DNA from: Mesobacillus boroniphilus JCM 21738
GTDB taxonomy: Bacteria; Bacillota; Bacilli; Bacillales; Cytobacillaceae
Length of the DNA: 36,771 bases
Assembly (NCBI RefSeq): GCF_000517385.1
Contig: NZ_BAUW01000040.1
Location: 1 to 36,771, forward strand
Direction of reading: 5' to 3'
Each line of letters begins with the position of its first letter. Positions within the stretch are counted from its first letter, which is position 1. Shown one piece after another: positions 25,477-34,868 of the stretch. The notes beneath the pieces are model-generated. The model was not told where the DNA came from, did not search any database, and worked only from the letters and a program-made list of their open reading frames with translations. The position numbers were made by a program, and so were the translations under genes.

Positions 25477-25911
25477 CTAGCAATGAGAATCAAAGGCAGA
25501 TGTTAAGTTATCCATGATTGCTTCCATTGGCTGTCCTTCGATATCATGGCGTGGAATGAAATGAACGACTTCTTTGCCTTTTAATAATGCCATTGAAGGT
25601 GAAGAAGGCTCAAGATCAGTGAAGTACTCACGCATTTTTGCAGTTGCTTCCTTGTCCTGACCAGCAAACACAGTCACAAGATGATCTGGTTTTTTCTCAT
25701 TTCTTAAGACTGCTTGAGTTGCTGACGGACGAGCGAGACCAGCAGCACAGCCACAAACAGAGTTAACTACGACAAGCGTTGTTCCTTCCGCATTTTCCAT
25801 GAAATCTTCCACTTCATCCGCAGTAAGCAATTCCTTGAAACCAGCACGTGTCAATTCCTCACGCATCGGCTTTACCATTTGTCTCATATATTCCTCATAT
25901 GCCATTGACAT
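25477..25911 (-). CDS. brxA: Bacilliredoxin BrxA (YphP)
   Basis: 144 residues of the bacilliredoxin (UPF0403) family, thioredoxin-like proteins that remove bacillithiol from S-bacillithiolated proteins. The active motif is CGC (Cys53-Gly-Cys55) in VNSVCGCAAGLARP. Other family segments: VTVFAGQDKEATAKMREYF, SPSMALLKGKEVVHFIPRHDIEG. GGGAGGG stands before ATG 25911. The position beside ypiP matches B. subtilis yphP. It fits the redox theme with msrA/msrB. Confidence 0.93.
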   Translation of the reverse strand: MSMAYEEYMRQMVKPMREELTRAGFKELLTADEVEDFMENAEGTTLVVVNSVCGCAAGLARPSATQAVLRNEKKPDHLVTVFAGQDKEATAKMREYFTDLEPSSPSMALLKGKEVVHFIPRHDIEGQPMEAIMDNLTSAFDSHC

Positions 25912-26054
25912 AAATAATTCCCTCCCAAACGATAGTTTGCAGTGTTAGCATACTATATTTTTAAGGCTAAAGGCAATAAAAGAACGTATCACCTGTCTTA
26001 TGTGATGAACAATCAGAATGTTTCTCTAACGCCACTATTGTTTTCTGGCTTCCG

Positions 26055-27161
26055 TCATTTGTTTCCAGACTGAGCCTTAGCTTCCTCGCCATGCTCAATA
26101 CGGGCAATCGCTAATTTCACCTGCATGCTTACTTCGAATTCTGGATCGTCTTCAGCACCCTTTAACGCAGACAGTGCCCTTTCATCTCCAACTTCGTACA
26201 GGAACATCGCCGCCCTCCAGCGGACAAGCTTGCTTGGGTCCTTTAGGGATTCAATCATTTCATCCATTGCTTCCGAATAACCAAGGTCAGATAAGCAGTC
26301 ACCTGCTGTCCTGCGAACAGTAACAGTTTTGTCATTTAGAGCTTTGTACAGCAATAGCAGAACCTTTTTGTCCTCAATCATCCCTAAGTAAACGGTGGCT
26401 AAACGGCGTATAGATGCTTTCTCATCTTGTAAGGCTTTTTCAAGCACCGGCAGGTCCTCTATAGAGGGATCTTCCATTTGCTCAAGAAGCTGGTATCTGA
26501 TCCGCCAATCCGGATTTTCCAAGTCCGCTTCTGTAATCTTGATTTTTTTCTTTGCTGCTTTAATCTGAGCTTCCTGGCCAGGATTTTTAGCCAGCTGAAC
26601 GAGCTCCTCTAGCCTCTTAGGAGGATATGCAGCCAAAAGCTCTTCGACAACATCATTTCCTACCTGATCGAAATCTCCATAACGGACTCCAAGTTCCTTC
26701 CACCGGCGGACCATCACAACGTTATCCTCGGGAGTCTGTACCTCACCTACCTTTGTCACGAAAGATTCTGGCAGTCCAAACCGCTTCTCTTCCGTGCCAT
26801 CAGTCAGCTTCACCTGCATGGGAATTCCCTTATATACCTGCACAAGGACTTTTACTTCCCCAAAATGCTCATTGATTTCAGGTGCATCATTTGATTCTTC
26901 TGCATCTTCTCCGAACGCTTTCCTGACCTCAGGAAGGATTACCTTCCAATCATATTTTGCATTCCTTTCGACTGCCAGGAAATCTGCAACATGGTAAACC
27001 CCTTTTACCCCTTCAATCTTCAGTATGTTCACAACGACTTCGGGTGCCCCGGCCGCTGAGTCCTTTTTATAGTTATTGCTCTTGCCCATAGGAAGTTCCT
27101 CATCCAGATTGATCTTCATCGTATTCGGGCTTGGCGTTGGTTCAATTGATACAATTTTCAC
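26055..27161 (-). CDS. ypgR: YpgR/CvfC-like protein: NFU-like head plus HEAT repeats
   Basis: 368 residues. The N-terminal ~90 residues resemble an NFU N-terminal (Nfu_N) domain (SIEPTPSPNTMKINLDEELP). A middle virulence-factor domain follows, then four or so HEAT-like helical pairs (ENPDWRIRYQLLEQMEDPS, DEKASIRRLATVYLG, DKTVTVRRTAGDCLSDLG, DPSKLVRWRAAMFLYEVGD). Relatives are S. aureus CvfC (conserved virulence factor C) and B. subtilis YpgR. Biochemical function is unknown. HEAT repeats suggest a protein-binding scaffold. ATG 27161 has a GGGGTGGG-type site. Frame intact. Confidence 0.85.
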   Translation of the reverse strand: MKIVSIEPTPSPNTMKINLDEELPMGKSNNYKKDSAAGAPEVVVNILKIEGVKGVYHVADFLAVERNAKYDWKVILPEVRKAFGEDAEESNDAPEINEHFGEVKVLVQVYKGIPMQVKLTDGTEEKRFGLPESFVTKVGEVQTPEDNVVMVRRWKELGVRYGDFDQVGNDVVEELLAAYPPKRLEELVQLAKNPGQEAQIKAAKKKIKITEADLENPDWRIRYQLLEQMEDPSIEDLPVLEKALQDEKASIRRLATVYLGMIEDKKVLLLLYKALNDKTVTVRRTAGDCLSDLGYSEAMDEMIESLKDPSKLVRWRAAMFLYEVGDERALSALKGAEDDPEFEVSMQVKLAIARIEHGEEAKAQSGNK

Positions 27162-27336
27162 ATTCCCACCCCTTTATATTTTTCAGGAATGATGCCATTT
27201 TAACATAGTGGAGAATAGATAGCATTTCGAAGCCCTTCACACAGAAGGCCCACTAGGTTCTGACAGCTTTTGTGCTTTTTCCCTTGAACCTGTCCGAAGT
27301 TGCACTATATAGTCAGGGCAGGAAGTCTTTTTGAGT

Positions 27337-27371
27337 GATAAAAAATAAGACCTGGAATCCCAGGTCTTATT
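27337..27371 (-). terminator. Terminator of the ypgQ-yfmR operon
   Basis: On the minus strand AATAAGACCTGG and CCAGGTCTTATT form a 12-bp stem, followed by TTTTATC; it covers the stop codon. Confidence 0.9.
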
Positions 27372-29249
27372 CGTTTTCGGCGAGCTCGGATAAATAGCTC
27401 CACCTTTCAATTAGGTACTCTAGCTGCTCATTCAACTCTTTCTCTTCATTCACCAGTGCCTGGCCTTTTTCAAAATCACTCCCGATACTGGCCATTTCTG
27501 TCTGCACTTCTTCAAGGCGGGCTTCTGTACCAGCAATCTTATCCTCAATTTCTGCCCATTCTTTTTGCTCCTTGAAGCTCAGTTTCTTTTTCTTCGGTTT
27601 TTCTGTCTGCTCTACCTTTTCCTTCTTTGGCACTGTAGGAGCAGATTCAATTTCCGGCCGCTTTTCAAGGTATTCTGAGTAATTGCCGTAATGCAGGTCT
27701 GTCTGTCCATTACCTTCCAGTACAAGCAGCAAATCAACGACCTTATCAAGGAAGTAACGGTCATGGGATACCGAGATGACGACACCAGGGAAGTCTTCCA
27801 GGTAATCTTCCAATACAGTTAATGTCTGTGTGTCCAAATCATTGGTTGGCTCATCCAGCAACAGAACGTTGGGTTCCTCCATTAACAGCTTTAATAAATA
27901 GAGTCTGCGCTTCTCGCCTCCGGAAAGCTTCCTGATTGGAGTTCCATGTGCATAAGGCAGGAACAGAAATCTCTCGAGCATTTGTGCAGCTGAAATTGTC
28001 TTGCCATCAGTAGTTTGGACGATCTCTGCTGTCTCTTTAAGGTATTCAATCACCCGCTTATTTTCGTCCATATCCTCATTTTCTTGAGTATAGTAAGCGA
28101 TTTTCACGGTTTGTCCGGTGATGATTTCACCGTCATCAAGCATGATCCTGCCTGCGAGGATATTCAGCAAAGTCGATTTCCCTGTTCCATTGCGGCCGAT
28201 GATTCCCAGCCTGTCCCCAGGTTTCACAAGAAGATTGAAGTGATCTAGAATTACTTTATCTTCGTATTTTTTGTTGCATCCTTCAGTTCAAGCACCTGTT
28301 TGCCCAGCCTGCTGCCACTCAAAGAGATGTCGAGTTTTTCAGAAGACTTCACATTAGACACTTCATCATCCAGTTTGTCAAAACGCTGGATGCGAGCCTT
28401 CTGTTTGGTTGTCCTCGCCTTAGCCCCGCGCCGGATCCATTCAAGTTCCTGCCTGAACAAATTCTTTTTCTTTTCAAGTGTTGCGGCTTCATTTTCCTCT
28501 CGGATTGCCTTGGCTTCAAGAAAGCTGGCATAGTTGCCTTTATAGCTATAAAGACTTCCACCATCAAGTTCAAAAATCCTGTTCGTCACTCTGTCAAGGA
28601 AATAACGGTCATGGGTAACGAGCAGAAGTGACCCTGAATATCTGGATAGATAGTCTTCAAGCCATTTTACCGTCTCATAATCAAGATGGTTTGTGGGCTC
28701 ATCCAGAATCAGCAAATCCGGAGATTCAATCAAAACCTGAGCGAGTGCGACACGCTTCTTCTGTCCGCCGGATAGCTCGCCCATTTTTTTGGTGAAGTCC
28801 GAAATTCCTAGCTGCATGAGTATGGATTTGGCTGCAGTATTCGCATCCCAGCCGTCAGAACTATCCATTTTCCGCTGCAAGTCATAAAATCTTTCCTGAA
28901 GTCCTGGATCATCAGGTTTTTTACCCAATTCAGAGAGAATAATCTCATAATCTCTCATCAGCTTCAAGATTGGAGCGTCACCGCTGAAAACCTGATCAAG
29001 AACCGTTTTGTCATGTTCCATCTCAGGCTGTTGGGATAAAAATGAAATTTTATAGTCTTTGGCAAAAATAATATCGCCAGAATCCGGCTGGTCGATGCCC
29101 GCCACGATTTTGAGTAATGAAGATTTCCCTGTTCCGTTCACACCGAGTAAACCGACTCTTTCACGCTCGCCGATTGTAAAAGAAATCCCATTAAAAAGCT
29201 CTTTTTCTCCGTATGTTTTCGTCACGTTTTCGATCGTGATCATTTTCAT
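27367..29249 (-). CDS. yfmR: ABC-F translation factor, YfmR/Uup type (frame break)
   Basis: A soluble twin-ATPase ABC-F protein, ~627 residues, acting on ribosomes rather than membranes. ABC1: Walker A GVNGTGKSS, signature LSGGQKKRVAL, Walker B LLILDEPTNHLD. Linker RQELEWIRRGAKARTTKQKARIQRF. ABC2: GRNGTGKST, LSGGEKRRLYL, LLLDEPTNDLD. A C-terminal coiled coil (EIEDKIAGTEARLEEVQTEM onward) marks the Uup/YfmR branch. B. subtilis YfmR relieves ribosome stalling together with EF-P. One base is missing in the T6 run (plus) 28267-28272; repair gives DATKKYEDKVILDHFNLLVK. Its start overlaps the ypgQ stop (ATGA). Confidence 0.9.
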
Positions 29250-29890
29250 GCCTTACCATTCCATTCACTGTAAAATTGATCCAGGAAAGTCTCCATGAAT
29301 TGGTGTCTTTCCTCAGCAAGTTGTCTCGCATGATCTGTATTCATTTTAACCTTCAGCTTCAAAAGCTTCTCGTAGAAGTGATTGACCGAGGAGCTGTCGC
29401 CATTCCTGTACTCCGCCAGCGTCATTTCTCCCCTGATATTCAGGTCAGGTTCGTAAATCGGGTGCCCTTTCTTTCCACCGAATGCAAATGTCCTGGCAAT
29501 CCCAATAGCACCTAGAGCATCAAGCCGGTCAGCATCCTGCACAATCTCAGCCTCGATACTATCGAGCTCAATCATCCTGCCGCCTTTATAGGAAACTGTT
29601 TCGATGCAACTCCTTATCCTCGAGCTAGTTTCGCTGTCTAATTGTATGCTTTGTAAAAATGAATCAAGTTTCAACCATCCGGCTTCTTCCGATTCATTCA
29701 ATTTATCATCTGGAATGTCGTGGAGCAAGGCCGCCATTTCAATAATGAACCAATCACCCTGCTGTTCTTTGCTCCATATAAGCCGGGCATTCTTCCTGAC
29801 CCTGTCAATATGGTGCCAGTCATGTCCCGAAGAATCTTTGCCAAGCTCAGTTTTAACAAATTCCTCTGCCATTGCAATATTATCTCTCAT
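29246..29890 (-). CDS. ypgQ: HD-domain phosphohydrolase YpgQ
   Basis: 214 residues of the HD superfamily with metal ligands H (HDWHHIDRV), HD (ALLHDIPDD) and D (QDADRLDALGAIGIAR). B. subtilis YpgQ is an HD nucleotide pyrophosphohydrolase acting on dNTPs. ATG 29890 follows AGGTG. It is the first gene of an operon with yfmR (4-bp overlap), implying co-translation of a nucleotide-pool enzyme and a ribosome factor. Confidence 0.9.
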   Translation of the reverse strand: MRDNIAMAEEFVKTELGKDSSGHDWHHIDRVRKNARLIWSKEQQGDWFIIEMAALLHDIPDDKLNESEEAGWLKLDSFLQSIQLDSETSSRIRSCIETVSYKGGRMIELDSIEAEIVQDADRLDALGAIGIARTFAFGGKKGHPIYEPDLNIRGEMTLAEYRNGDSSSVNHFYEKLLKLKVKMNTDHARQLAEERHQFMETFLDQFYSEWNGKA

Positions 29891-30009
29891 ATGCGCACCT
29901 ACTTTCCTACCGAACTCATTTTACCATATAAAGTGATGAGAGATAGCTGGATAAATATTATTAGGATGCGTAAAATGCAGCCTGTACTTTTACCTTTTTT
30001 TAATAGCAG

Positions 30010-30236
30010 CCTGTCTATCGGACACTTTCTCCGGGTTCTTCTCTTTGTTTGTCCGTTAGAGATCTTCTATTGGACACTTTCCCCAGATTCTGCTCTCAGT
30101 TTGTCCGTTAGAGGCGTTCTATCGGACACTTCCACCACATTCTGCTCTCAGTTTGTCCGTTAGAGGCGTTCTATCGGACACTTCTCACACAGTTTGCTCT
30201 CTGTTTGTCCGTTAGAGGCTTACTATCCAAACATTC
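30010..30236. repeat. Tandem array 2, four 52-bp units
   Basis: TGTCCGTTAGAG occurs at 30050, 30102, 30154 and 30206, exactly 52 bp apart. Each of the units contains a 27-bp palindrome, TGTCCGTTAGAG...TTCTATCGGACA, plus a 25-bp linker rich in TCTGCTCTC. The end units are degenerate (ATTGGACA and TATCCAAACA). It lies in the gap between ypgQ and degV, and no gene is seen there. The period and palindrome length equal those of array 1. Confidence 0.92.
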
Positions 30237-30281
30237 TCTATAAATTACCGAAGTAAGTCGATTGGATCTTTTTTGCCGGAC

Positions 30282-30310
30282 CAAAAGAAAAAGTGCCAAG
30301 ATTGGCACTT
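30282..30310 (-). terminator. Terminator of degV
   Basis: On the minus strand AAGTGCCAA and TTGGCACTT (2-base spacing) followed by TTTCTTTTG. Confidence 0.75.
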
Positions 30311-31157
30311 ATGCATCTGCGTTATTCCAGCTGATCCCGATTGTATGTTCACCAGCATGTACACCGATGACGGCTCCAATTGGGCAGCTAAGGAAACGGA
30401 TGTCGGAGAATTTTGCTTCAAGCTGGCTTTGCCATTCGTCGGCAACCTCTTTATGGAGGCCGTATAGAATGTACACTTCTCTTATACCATATTTATCATG
30501 GGATTCTTTCAAATAATCGAATATTTTCTCTCGCGCTTTTTTATCGCTGCGGACCTTTTCCTTTGTATTTAGAGCGCCATCTTCAATACTGATGATAGGT
30601 TTGATATTTAGCATGCTTCCAAGATAGAATTGCATACCTGACATACGTCCGCTTCGATGAAGCTGTTCAAGGCTCCCGATCATGACATAGGTTTCATTTG
30701 ACTCACGGATGATTTCCAGCTTCTCCTTGATTTCCTCGATTGATGCTCCCTGTTCAGCTAATGCTATTCCTTTTTTTAATAGAGACGTCAAAGGATATGT
30801 GAGAATTTTCGAATCAAAAGTTATGACGGGAATATTAACATCTTTTGCAGCCTGTACACTAGAGGCCACTGTTCCGCTCAGCTTGGAAGAGATCAGGACT
30901 GAGAATACGATGTCATAATCTTTTTCAAGCTTATTATATAGTTCCATAAATACGCCCGCAGGGGGCTGGGAGGTTTTCGGCGGCGTTTTCACTGTTTTTA
31001 ATCTTTCATATAATTCTTCTGCTGTAAGATCCTTTCCATCCAGGTACTCAACATCATCCAATACAATGGTCATTGGTACTTGATATACATCAGGATGGTT
31101 CTTTAACTCCTCATCCAGATAGGCTGTACTATCAGTAACCCAGGCGATTTTCTCCAA
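30309..31157 (-). CDS. DegV family fatty-acid-binding protein
   Basis: 282 residues, intact. DegV fold: N-terminal VTDSTAYLDEEL, second motif PKTSQPPAGVF and SSKLSGTVASSVQAA (fatty-acid carboxylate binding), IGSLEQLHRSGRM, and C-terminal IGAVIGVHAGEHTIGISW. DegV proteins of Firmicutes include FakB, which presents fatty acids to the kinase FakA; no fakA is nearby, so this role is inferred. TTG 31157 is the start (AGGAGGAG upstream). A decayed homologue is at 14885-15192. Confidence 0.92.
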   Translation of the reverse strand: MEKIAWVTDSTAYLDEELKNHPDVYQVPMTIVLDDVEYLDGKDLTAEELYERLKTVKTPPKTSQPPAGVFMELYNKLEKDYDIVFSVLISSKLSGTVASSVQAAKDVNIPVITFDSKILTYPLTSLLKKGIALAEQGASIEEIKEKLEIIRESNETYVMIGSLEQLHRSGRMSGMQFYLGSMLNIKPIISIEDGALNTKEKVRSDKKAREKIFDYLKESHDKYGIREVYILYGLHKEVADEWQSQLEAKFSDIRFLSCPIGAVIGVHAGEHTIGISWNNADA

Positions 31158-31190
31158 ACAATCTCCTCCTATTTCGATTTTTCAGTTCTA

Positions 31191-31256
31191 TTAAACACCA
31201 TGGTTTTTACAAACATTCCAATTTCCCTTTACTAAAGGACGGAAATGCTTATACAT
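31191..31256 (-). CDS. Possible 21-residue peptide or C-terminal relic
   Basis: ATG 31256 to TAA 31191 reads MYKHFRPLVKGNWNVCKNHG plus V, and the same frame is open about 20 codons further upstream without a good start. The composition (basic, aromatic, Cys and His) looks protein-like. No convincing ribosome site fits. It could be a relic of a longer gene or noise in the 216-bp gap. Confidence 0.2.
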   Translation of the reverse strand: MYKHFRPLVKGNWNVCKNHGV

Positions 31257-31348
31257 ATCATCGGGTACTTCCTCACAAATAGAACTATTATAGTCTATAT
31301 TTATTTTTAACTTGTTAATAGACTATTCTGAAAACAACACAGAAATTC

Positions 31349-31368
31349 CTGCCTCGGAGACAGGAATT
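31349..31368 (-). terminator. Probable terminator of the 176-residue protein gene
   Basis: On the minus strand AATTCCTG and CAGGAATT pair around 9 bases, followed by TCTGTGTTGTTTT (weak T-tract). Confidence 0.5.
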
Positions 31369-31373
31369 ATTAT

Positions 31374-31904
31374 TCACTCAATAATTTTTTTGATTTTTTC
31401 CAGTGAAGCTATCATATAATCGACCATTTCTGATAAGTCGTCAATCTGTTCTTCATAAATAAGACGGTTGAAGGAAACCTGCACATGGCTTTTGATCGTT
31501 GGTTTATCTCCCAATGGGTCAAGCAAGGCGGTTTGCACTATCGCACGATCTCTTCCCCATATTTCCTCAAGCCATCTATGAACTTCCTTAAAAACAACCA
31601 TTTCATTTTTATGATGAAGTGAGAAAGAAATATTCACTTTACACCCTGCAAGCTGTTTGGCTTTCACACTTTCCAATAGCTCCGCCGAGAGGTTCTCCAA
31701 TCCGGCCTCAATGGTCATCATTGCCGATAAAAGATCCGGTTGATAACCTGTTTTAGTGAATGAAATTTCATATTTACGCGACAGCTTGGCGGCATTAATC
31801 CAGTCATTGCGGTCAATCACAATAATTTCTCCGCTCAAATCCCTGTCATATATATCGCCTTCTATTACGACTTTGATGTTTTCATAAGCTGTCGGGTCAA
31901 ACAA
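31374..31904 (-). CDS. Conserved-looking hypothetical protein
   Basis: 176 residues, cytoplasmic, no membrane segment. It has mixed alpha/beta character: IKVVIEGDIYDRDLSGEIIVI, then a helical part (LLSAMMTIEAGLENLSAELLESVKAKQ), a strand-rich part (GCKVNISFSLHHKNE) and a C-terminal helix (EMVDYMIASLEKIKKIIE). I do not recognise the family. The start is TTG 31904, with AAAGGAG at good spacing. It stands alone between degV and fhs. Confidence 0.7.
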   Translation of the reverse strand: MFDPTAYENIKVVIEGDIYDRDLSGEIIVIDRNDWINAAKLSRKYEISFTKTGYQPDLLSAMMTIEAGLENLSAELLESVKAKQLAGCKVNISFSLHHKNEMVVFKEVHRWLEEIWGRDRAIVQTALLDPLGDKPTIKSHVQVSFNRLIYEEQIDDLSEMVDYMIASLEKIKKIIE

Positions 31905-31937
31905 AAGCTTCCACTCCTTTTAAAAACAATAACGAAA

Positions 31938-32020
31938 TATAGCCAGCCCCATCTCACAGCGTGTAACATTCCATGAAAGTCACTTTCATGTTACCACTAT
32001 GCCTGAAAGGACTGGCCATG
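31938..32020 (-). terminator. Structured 3' region after fhs
   Basis: Nested inverted repeats: GCCAGCCC/GGACTGGC (31942-31949, 32009-32016, one mismatch), GTAAC/GTTAC (31963-31967, 31990-31994) and a perfect palindrome ATGAAAGT-C-ACTTTCAT (31973-31989). It follows the fhs stop, and the minus strand continues TATATTTCGTTATTGTTTTT, so transcription may end there. It is larger than other terminators in the window. Confidence 0.45.
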
Positions 32021-32031
32021 CTAATTTTCAC

Positions 32032-33719
32032 TTAGAACAATCCAACAGCGTTGCCTTCTTCATCAACATCCATATTCAATGCTGCCGGAAGCTTCGGCAA
32101 GCCTGGCATTGTCATGACTTCACCTGTCAATGCGACGATGAATCCCGCACCTACTGACGGCTTAAGTTCCCTGACTGTTATAGTGAAGCCTGATGGCCTT
32201 CCAAGTTTTTCCGGATCATCAGACAATGAATATTGTGTTTTGGCCATACAGACTGGCAGCACACCCCAGCCAAATCCTTCAAAGTCAATCAGCTGCTTCT
32301 TAGCTTTCGGTGAAAACTCGACTCCATCCGCACCATAAACCTGACGGGCAATCGTCTTGATTTTATCCTCCAGTGAATCGGATAAGTCATAAAGGTGGGC
32401 AAATGTGTTTTCGCTTTTTTCGATGACATCAAGAAGTTTCTCTGCAAGCTCCACTCCGCCGGCGCCGCCCTTTTCCCAAACTTCCGTCAGGGCAACCGGA
32501 ATCCCAGCATTCTCACACATTTCTTTTAATGTGTTGGTTTCAAGCTCTGTATCAGTAATGAATCGGTTAATGGCAACTACATATGGCAAGCCAAAGCTGG
32601 CAATTGTCTCAACATGCTTTTTCAGGTTCGTAAAACCATCTCTTAATGCTTTCACATCTTCGTTTACCAATTCCGTTTTCTTCATTCCTCCATGCATTTT
32701 CAGTGCACGTATGGTAGCCACAATAACAACAGCCGAAGGATCTATTCCTTCAGTTCTTGCTTTGATGTTCAGAAACTTTTCAGCCCCAAGATCAGCACCG
32801 AATCCTGCTTCTGTAACGACAAAATCCGCAAGCTTGGACGCAGCCTCGGTCGCGATGACACTGTTACAGCCATGTGCGATATTCGCAAATGGACCGCCAT
32901 GGATCAACGCCGGGGTATGTTCAATCGTTTGGACAAGGTTAGGCTTTACTGCTTCCTTCAATAATAAAGTCAAAGCCCCTTCTACTCCCAGGTCACCCAC
33001 AGTAACAGGCTGCTTGTCATAGTTATAAGCAACAACCATCCTTGAAAGACGGAGTTTTAAATCCTTAAGATCGCTTGCAAGACAAAGTACAGCCATGATC
33101 TCTGAAGCAACCGTAATATCAAAACCATCTTCACGAGGAACGCCCTGCATTGGCCCGCCAAGTCCGACGATCACTTTTCTTAGTGCACGGTCATTCAGGT
33201 CCAGCGCACGCTTCCAAACAATTCGGCGCTGGTCTATGTTCAGCTTGTTTCCCTGCTGCAGGTGATTATCAATCAAAGCTGCCAGCGCATTATTTGCCGT
33301 AGTAATTGCATGCAGGTCCCTGTGAAGTGAAGATTGATATCCTCCATCGGAAGCACCTGCGCAAAACCTCCGCCTGTTGCTCCGCCTTTAATTCCCATCG
33401 TTGGTCCTAATGATGGCTCACGCATAGCAATCATCGTTTTTTTACCAAGCTTGTTCAATGCATCCGCAAGCCCGACCGTTACAGTCGATTTACCTTCACC
33501 AGCTGGTGTAGGATTAATTGCAGTAACAAGAACGACCTTGCCGCTTTCTTTTGTTTTTAACTTAGCCAAAGCTTCTGAAGACAGCTTCGCTTTATACTTG
33601 CCAAACAGCTCAATATCATCGGCATCCAGGCCAATACTTGCTGCAATATCAACAATCGGTTTCATTTTACTGTCACGAGCAATTTCAATATCTGACTTTA
33701 CATGAATATTTGTACCCAT
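32032..33719 (-). CDS. fhs: Formate-tetrahydrofolate ligase (frame break)
   Basis: ATP-dependent synthesis of 10-formyl-THF from formate, about 560 residues. Landmarks: P-loop [82 protein letters not shown] and the C-terminal [33 protein letters not shown]. One base is missing in the CCC run at 33318-33320; repair gives [20 protein letters not shown]. The start is ATG 33719, with GGGGGG 7 bases upstream. It is divergent from metA, sharing a short intergenic region. It feeds the folate pool used by thyA. Confidence 0.95.
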
Positions 33720-33830
33720 TTCCAATCCCCCCAGATATTCTCTATATGCTTACCATTTTATATTTTACCATCAGTGAAATACTATCAGGTAAAAAATATT
33801 CATTTGTCATAAAATTTCCTCTTTAGCCAA

Positions 33831-33859
33831 TTGCTCCACAAAAGAATTCAGACTATAAT
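33831..33859 (+). promoter_or_regulatory. Sigma-A promoter of metA
   Basis: TTGCTC, 17 bases, TATAAT. Transcription would start near 33866, leaving about 35 nt of leader, too short for an S-box or T-box. None was seen in 33726-33899. Confidence 0.75.
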
Positions 33860-33899
33860 AAAAATTATTGATTTTAGTTTGATAAAGGGAGGTTACACA

Positions 33900-34808
33900 T
33901 TGCCAATAAAAATCCCGTTGCATCTGCCAGCGAAAGAAATACTGGAAAAAGAAAATATTTTTATCATGGATGACAGCCGTGCTGCCAAACAGGATATTCG
34001 GCCGTTGAATATACTGATTCTGAATTTAATGCCCGAAAAAGAAAAAACCGAAAGACAGCTGCTCAGGCTGCTCGGAAATACGCCACTCCAGGTGAACATA
34101 ACATTTTTAAAAACCGCTACATATGATTCAAAAAATACATCACAATATCATCTGGAAGAGTTTTACCAAACCTTTACCGAAGTAAAAGAAAAGAAATATG
34201 ACGGCATGATCATAACAGGTGCACCAATAGAGTTGATGGAATTCGAGGAAGTAAACTACTGGGATGAACTGAAGGAAATCCTCGACTGGACTGAGCGGAA
34301 TGTCACGTCCACATTGCATATATGCTGGGGAGCACAGGCTGCTTTATACCACCACTATGGCATCAAGAAATATGTCCTGCCGAGGAAATGCTCAGGAGTA
34401 TTTAATCACAGAGTCCTGGACCATAGTGAAATGCTTCTAAGAGGCTTCGACGATGAATTCATTGCCCCTCATTCACGGAATACGGACATTCCAGAAGAAG
34501 CCTTGCAAAATCATCCTGGGTTGAAGCTGTTGGCTTCATCAGATGAAGCCGGCGCCTTGATTATTTCCAGCAAAGACAGCAGGAGAATCATGATCACCGG
34601 CCACCTTGAATATGAAGCTGAAACTCTTGCTGAAGAATACTTAAGAGATACGAAAAAAGGCATTGAAATCGAGATGCCGGAAAACTATTTTCCACAGGAT
34701 AATCCTGATAAAAAACCGGCAAACCGCTGGAGAGCCCATGCCCATCTGTTCTTTTCCAATTGGCTGAACTATTACGTATACCAGGAAACTCCTTATGAAT
34801 GGGATTAG
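33900..34808 (+). CDS. metA: Homoserine O-acetyltransferase (MetA family)
   Basis: 302 residues from TTG 33900 ([15 protein letters not shown]), set by GGGAGG 7 bases upstream; the open frame to 33831 overlaps the promoter. Class I glutamine-amidotransferase-like fold with catalytic Cys142 (HICWGAQ), His235 and Glu237 (ITGHLEYE). Residue 111 is Glu (GAPIE), which in MetA proteins marks acetyl-CoA specificity, versus Gly for succinyl-CoA; so the product is probably O-acetyl-homoserine for methionine synthesis. Single gene with its own promoter and terminator, divergent from fhs. Frame intact. Confidence 0.94.
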   Translation: MPIKIPLHLPAKEILEKENIFIMDDSRAAKQDIRPLNILILNLMPEKEKTERQLLRLLGNTPLQVNITFLKTATYDSKNTSQYHLEEFYQTFTEVKEKKYDGMIITGAPIELMEFEEVNYWDELKEILDWTERNVTSTLHICWGAQAALYHHYGIKKYVLPRKCSGVFNHRVLDHSEMLLRGFDDEFIAPHSRNTDIPEEALQNHPGLKLLASSDEAGALIISSKDSRRIMITGHLEYEAETLAEEYLRDTKKGIEIEMPENYFPQDNPDKKPANRWRAHAHLFFSNWLNYYVYQETPYEWD

Positions 34809-34811
34809 AAA

Positions 34812-34840
34812 AGGCATCGACAGAGTCGATGCCTCTCTTC
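34812..34840 (+). terminator. Terminator of metA
   Basis: AGGCATCGAC, AGA, GTCGATGCCT, then CTCTTCATTT. A second small hairpin (CCGGATCTATATCCGG, 34846-34861) follows. Confidence 0.75.
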
Positions 34841-34868
34841 ATTTCCGGATCTATATCCGGCTCTTCTA

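Noticed and set aside
32405-33022. 205-codon open frame on the plus strand
   Set aside because: Antisense to fhs, no ribosome site, Ser/Pro-rich composition typical of a shadow frame.
33726-33899. SAM (S-box) or T-box riboswitch before metA
   Set aside because: No conserved S-box or T-box motifs, and the likely promoter leaves only ~35 nt of leader.
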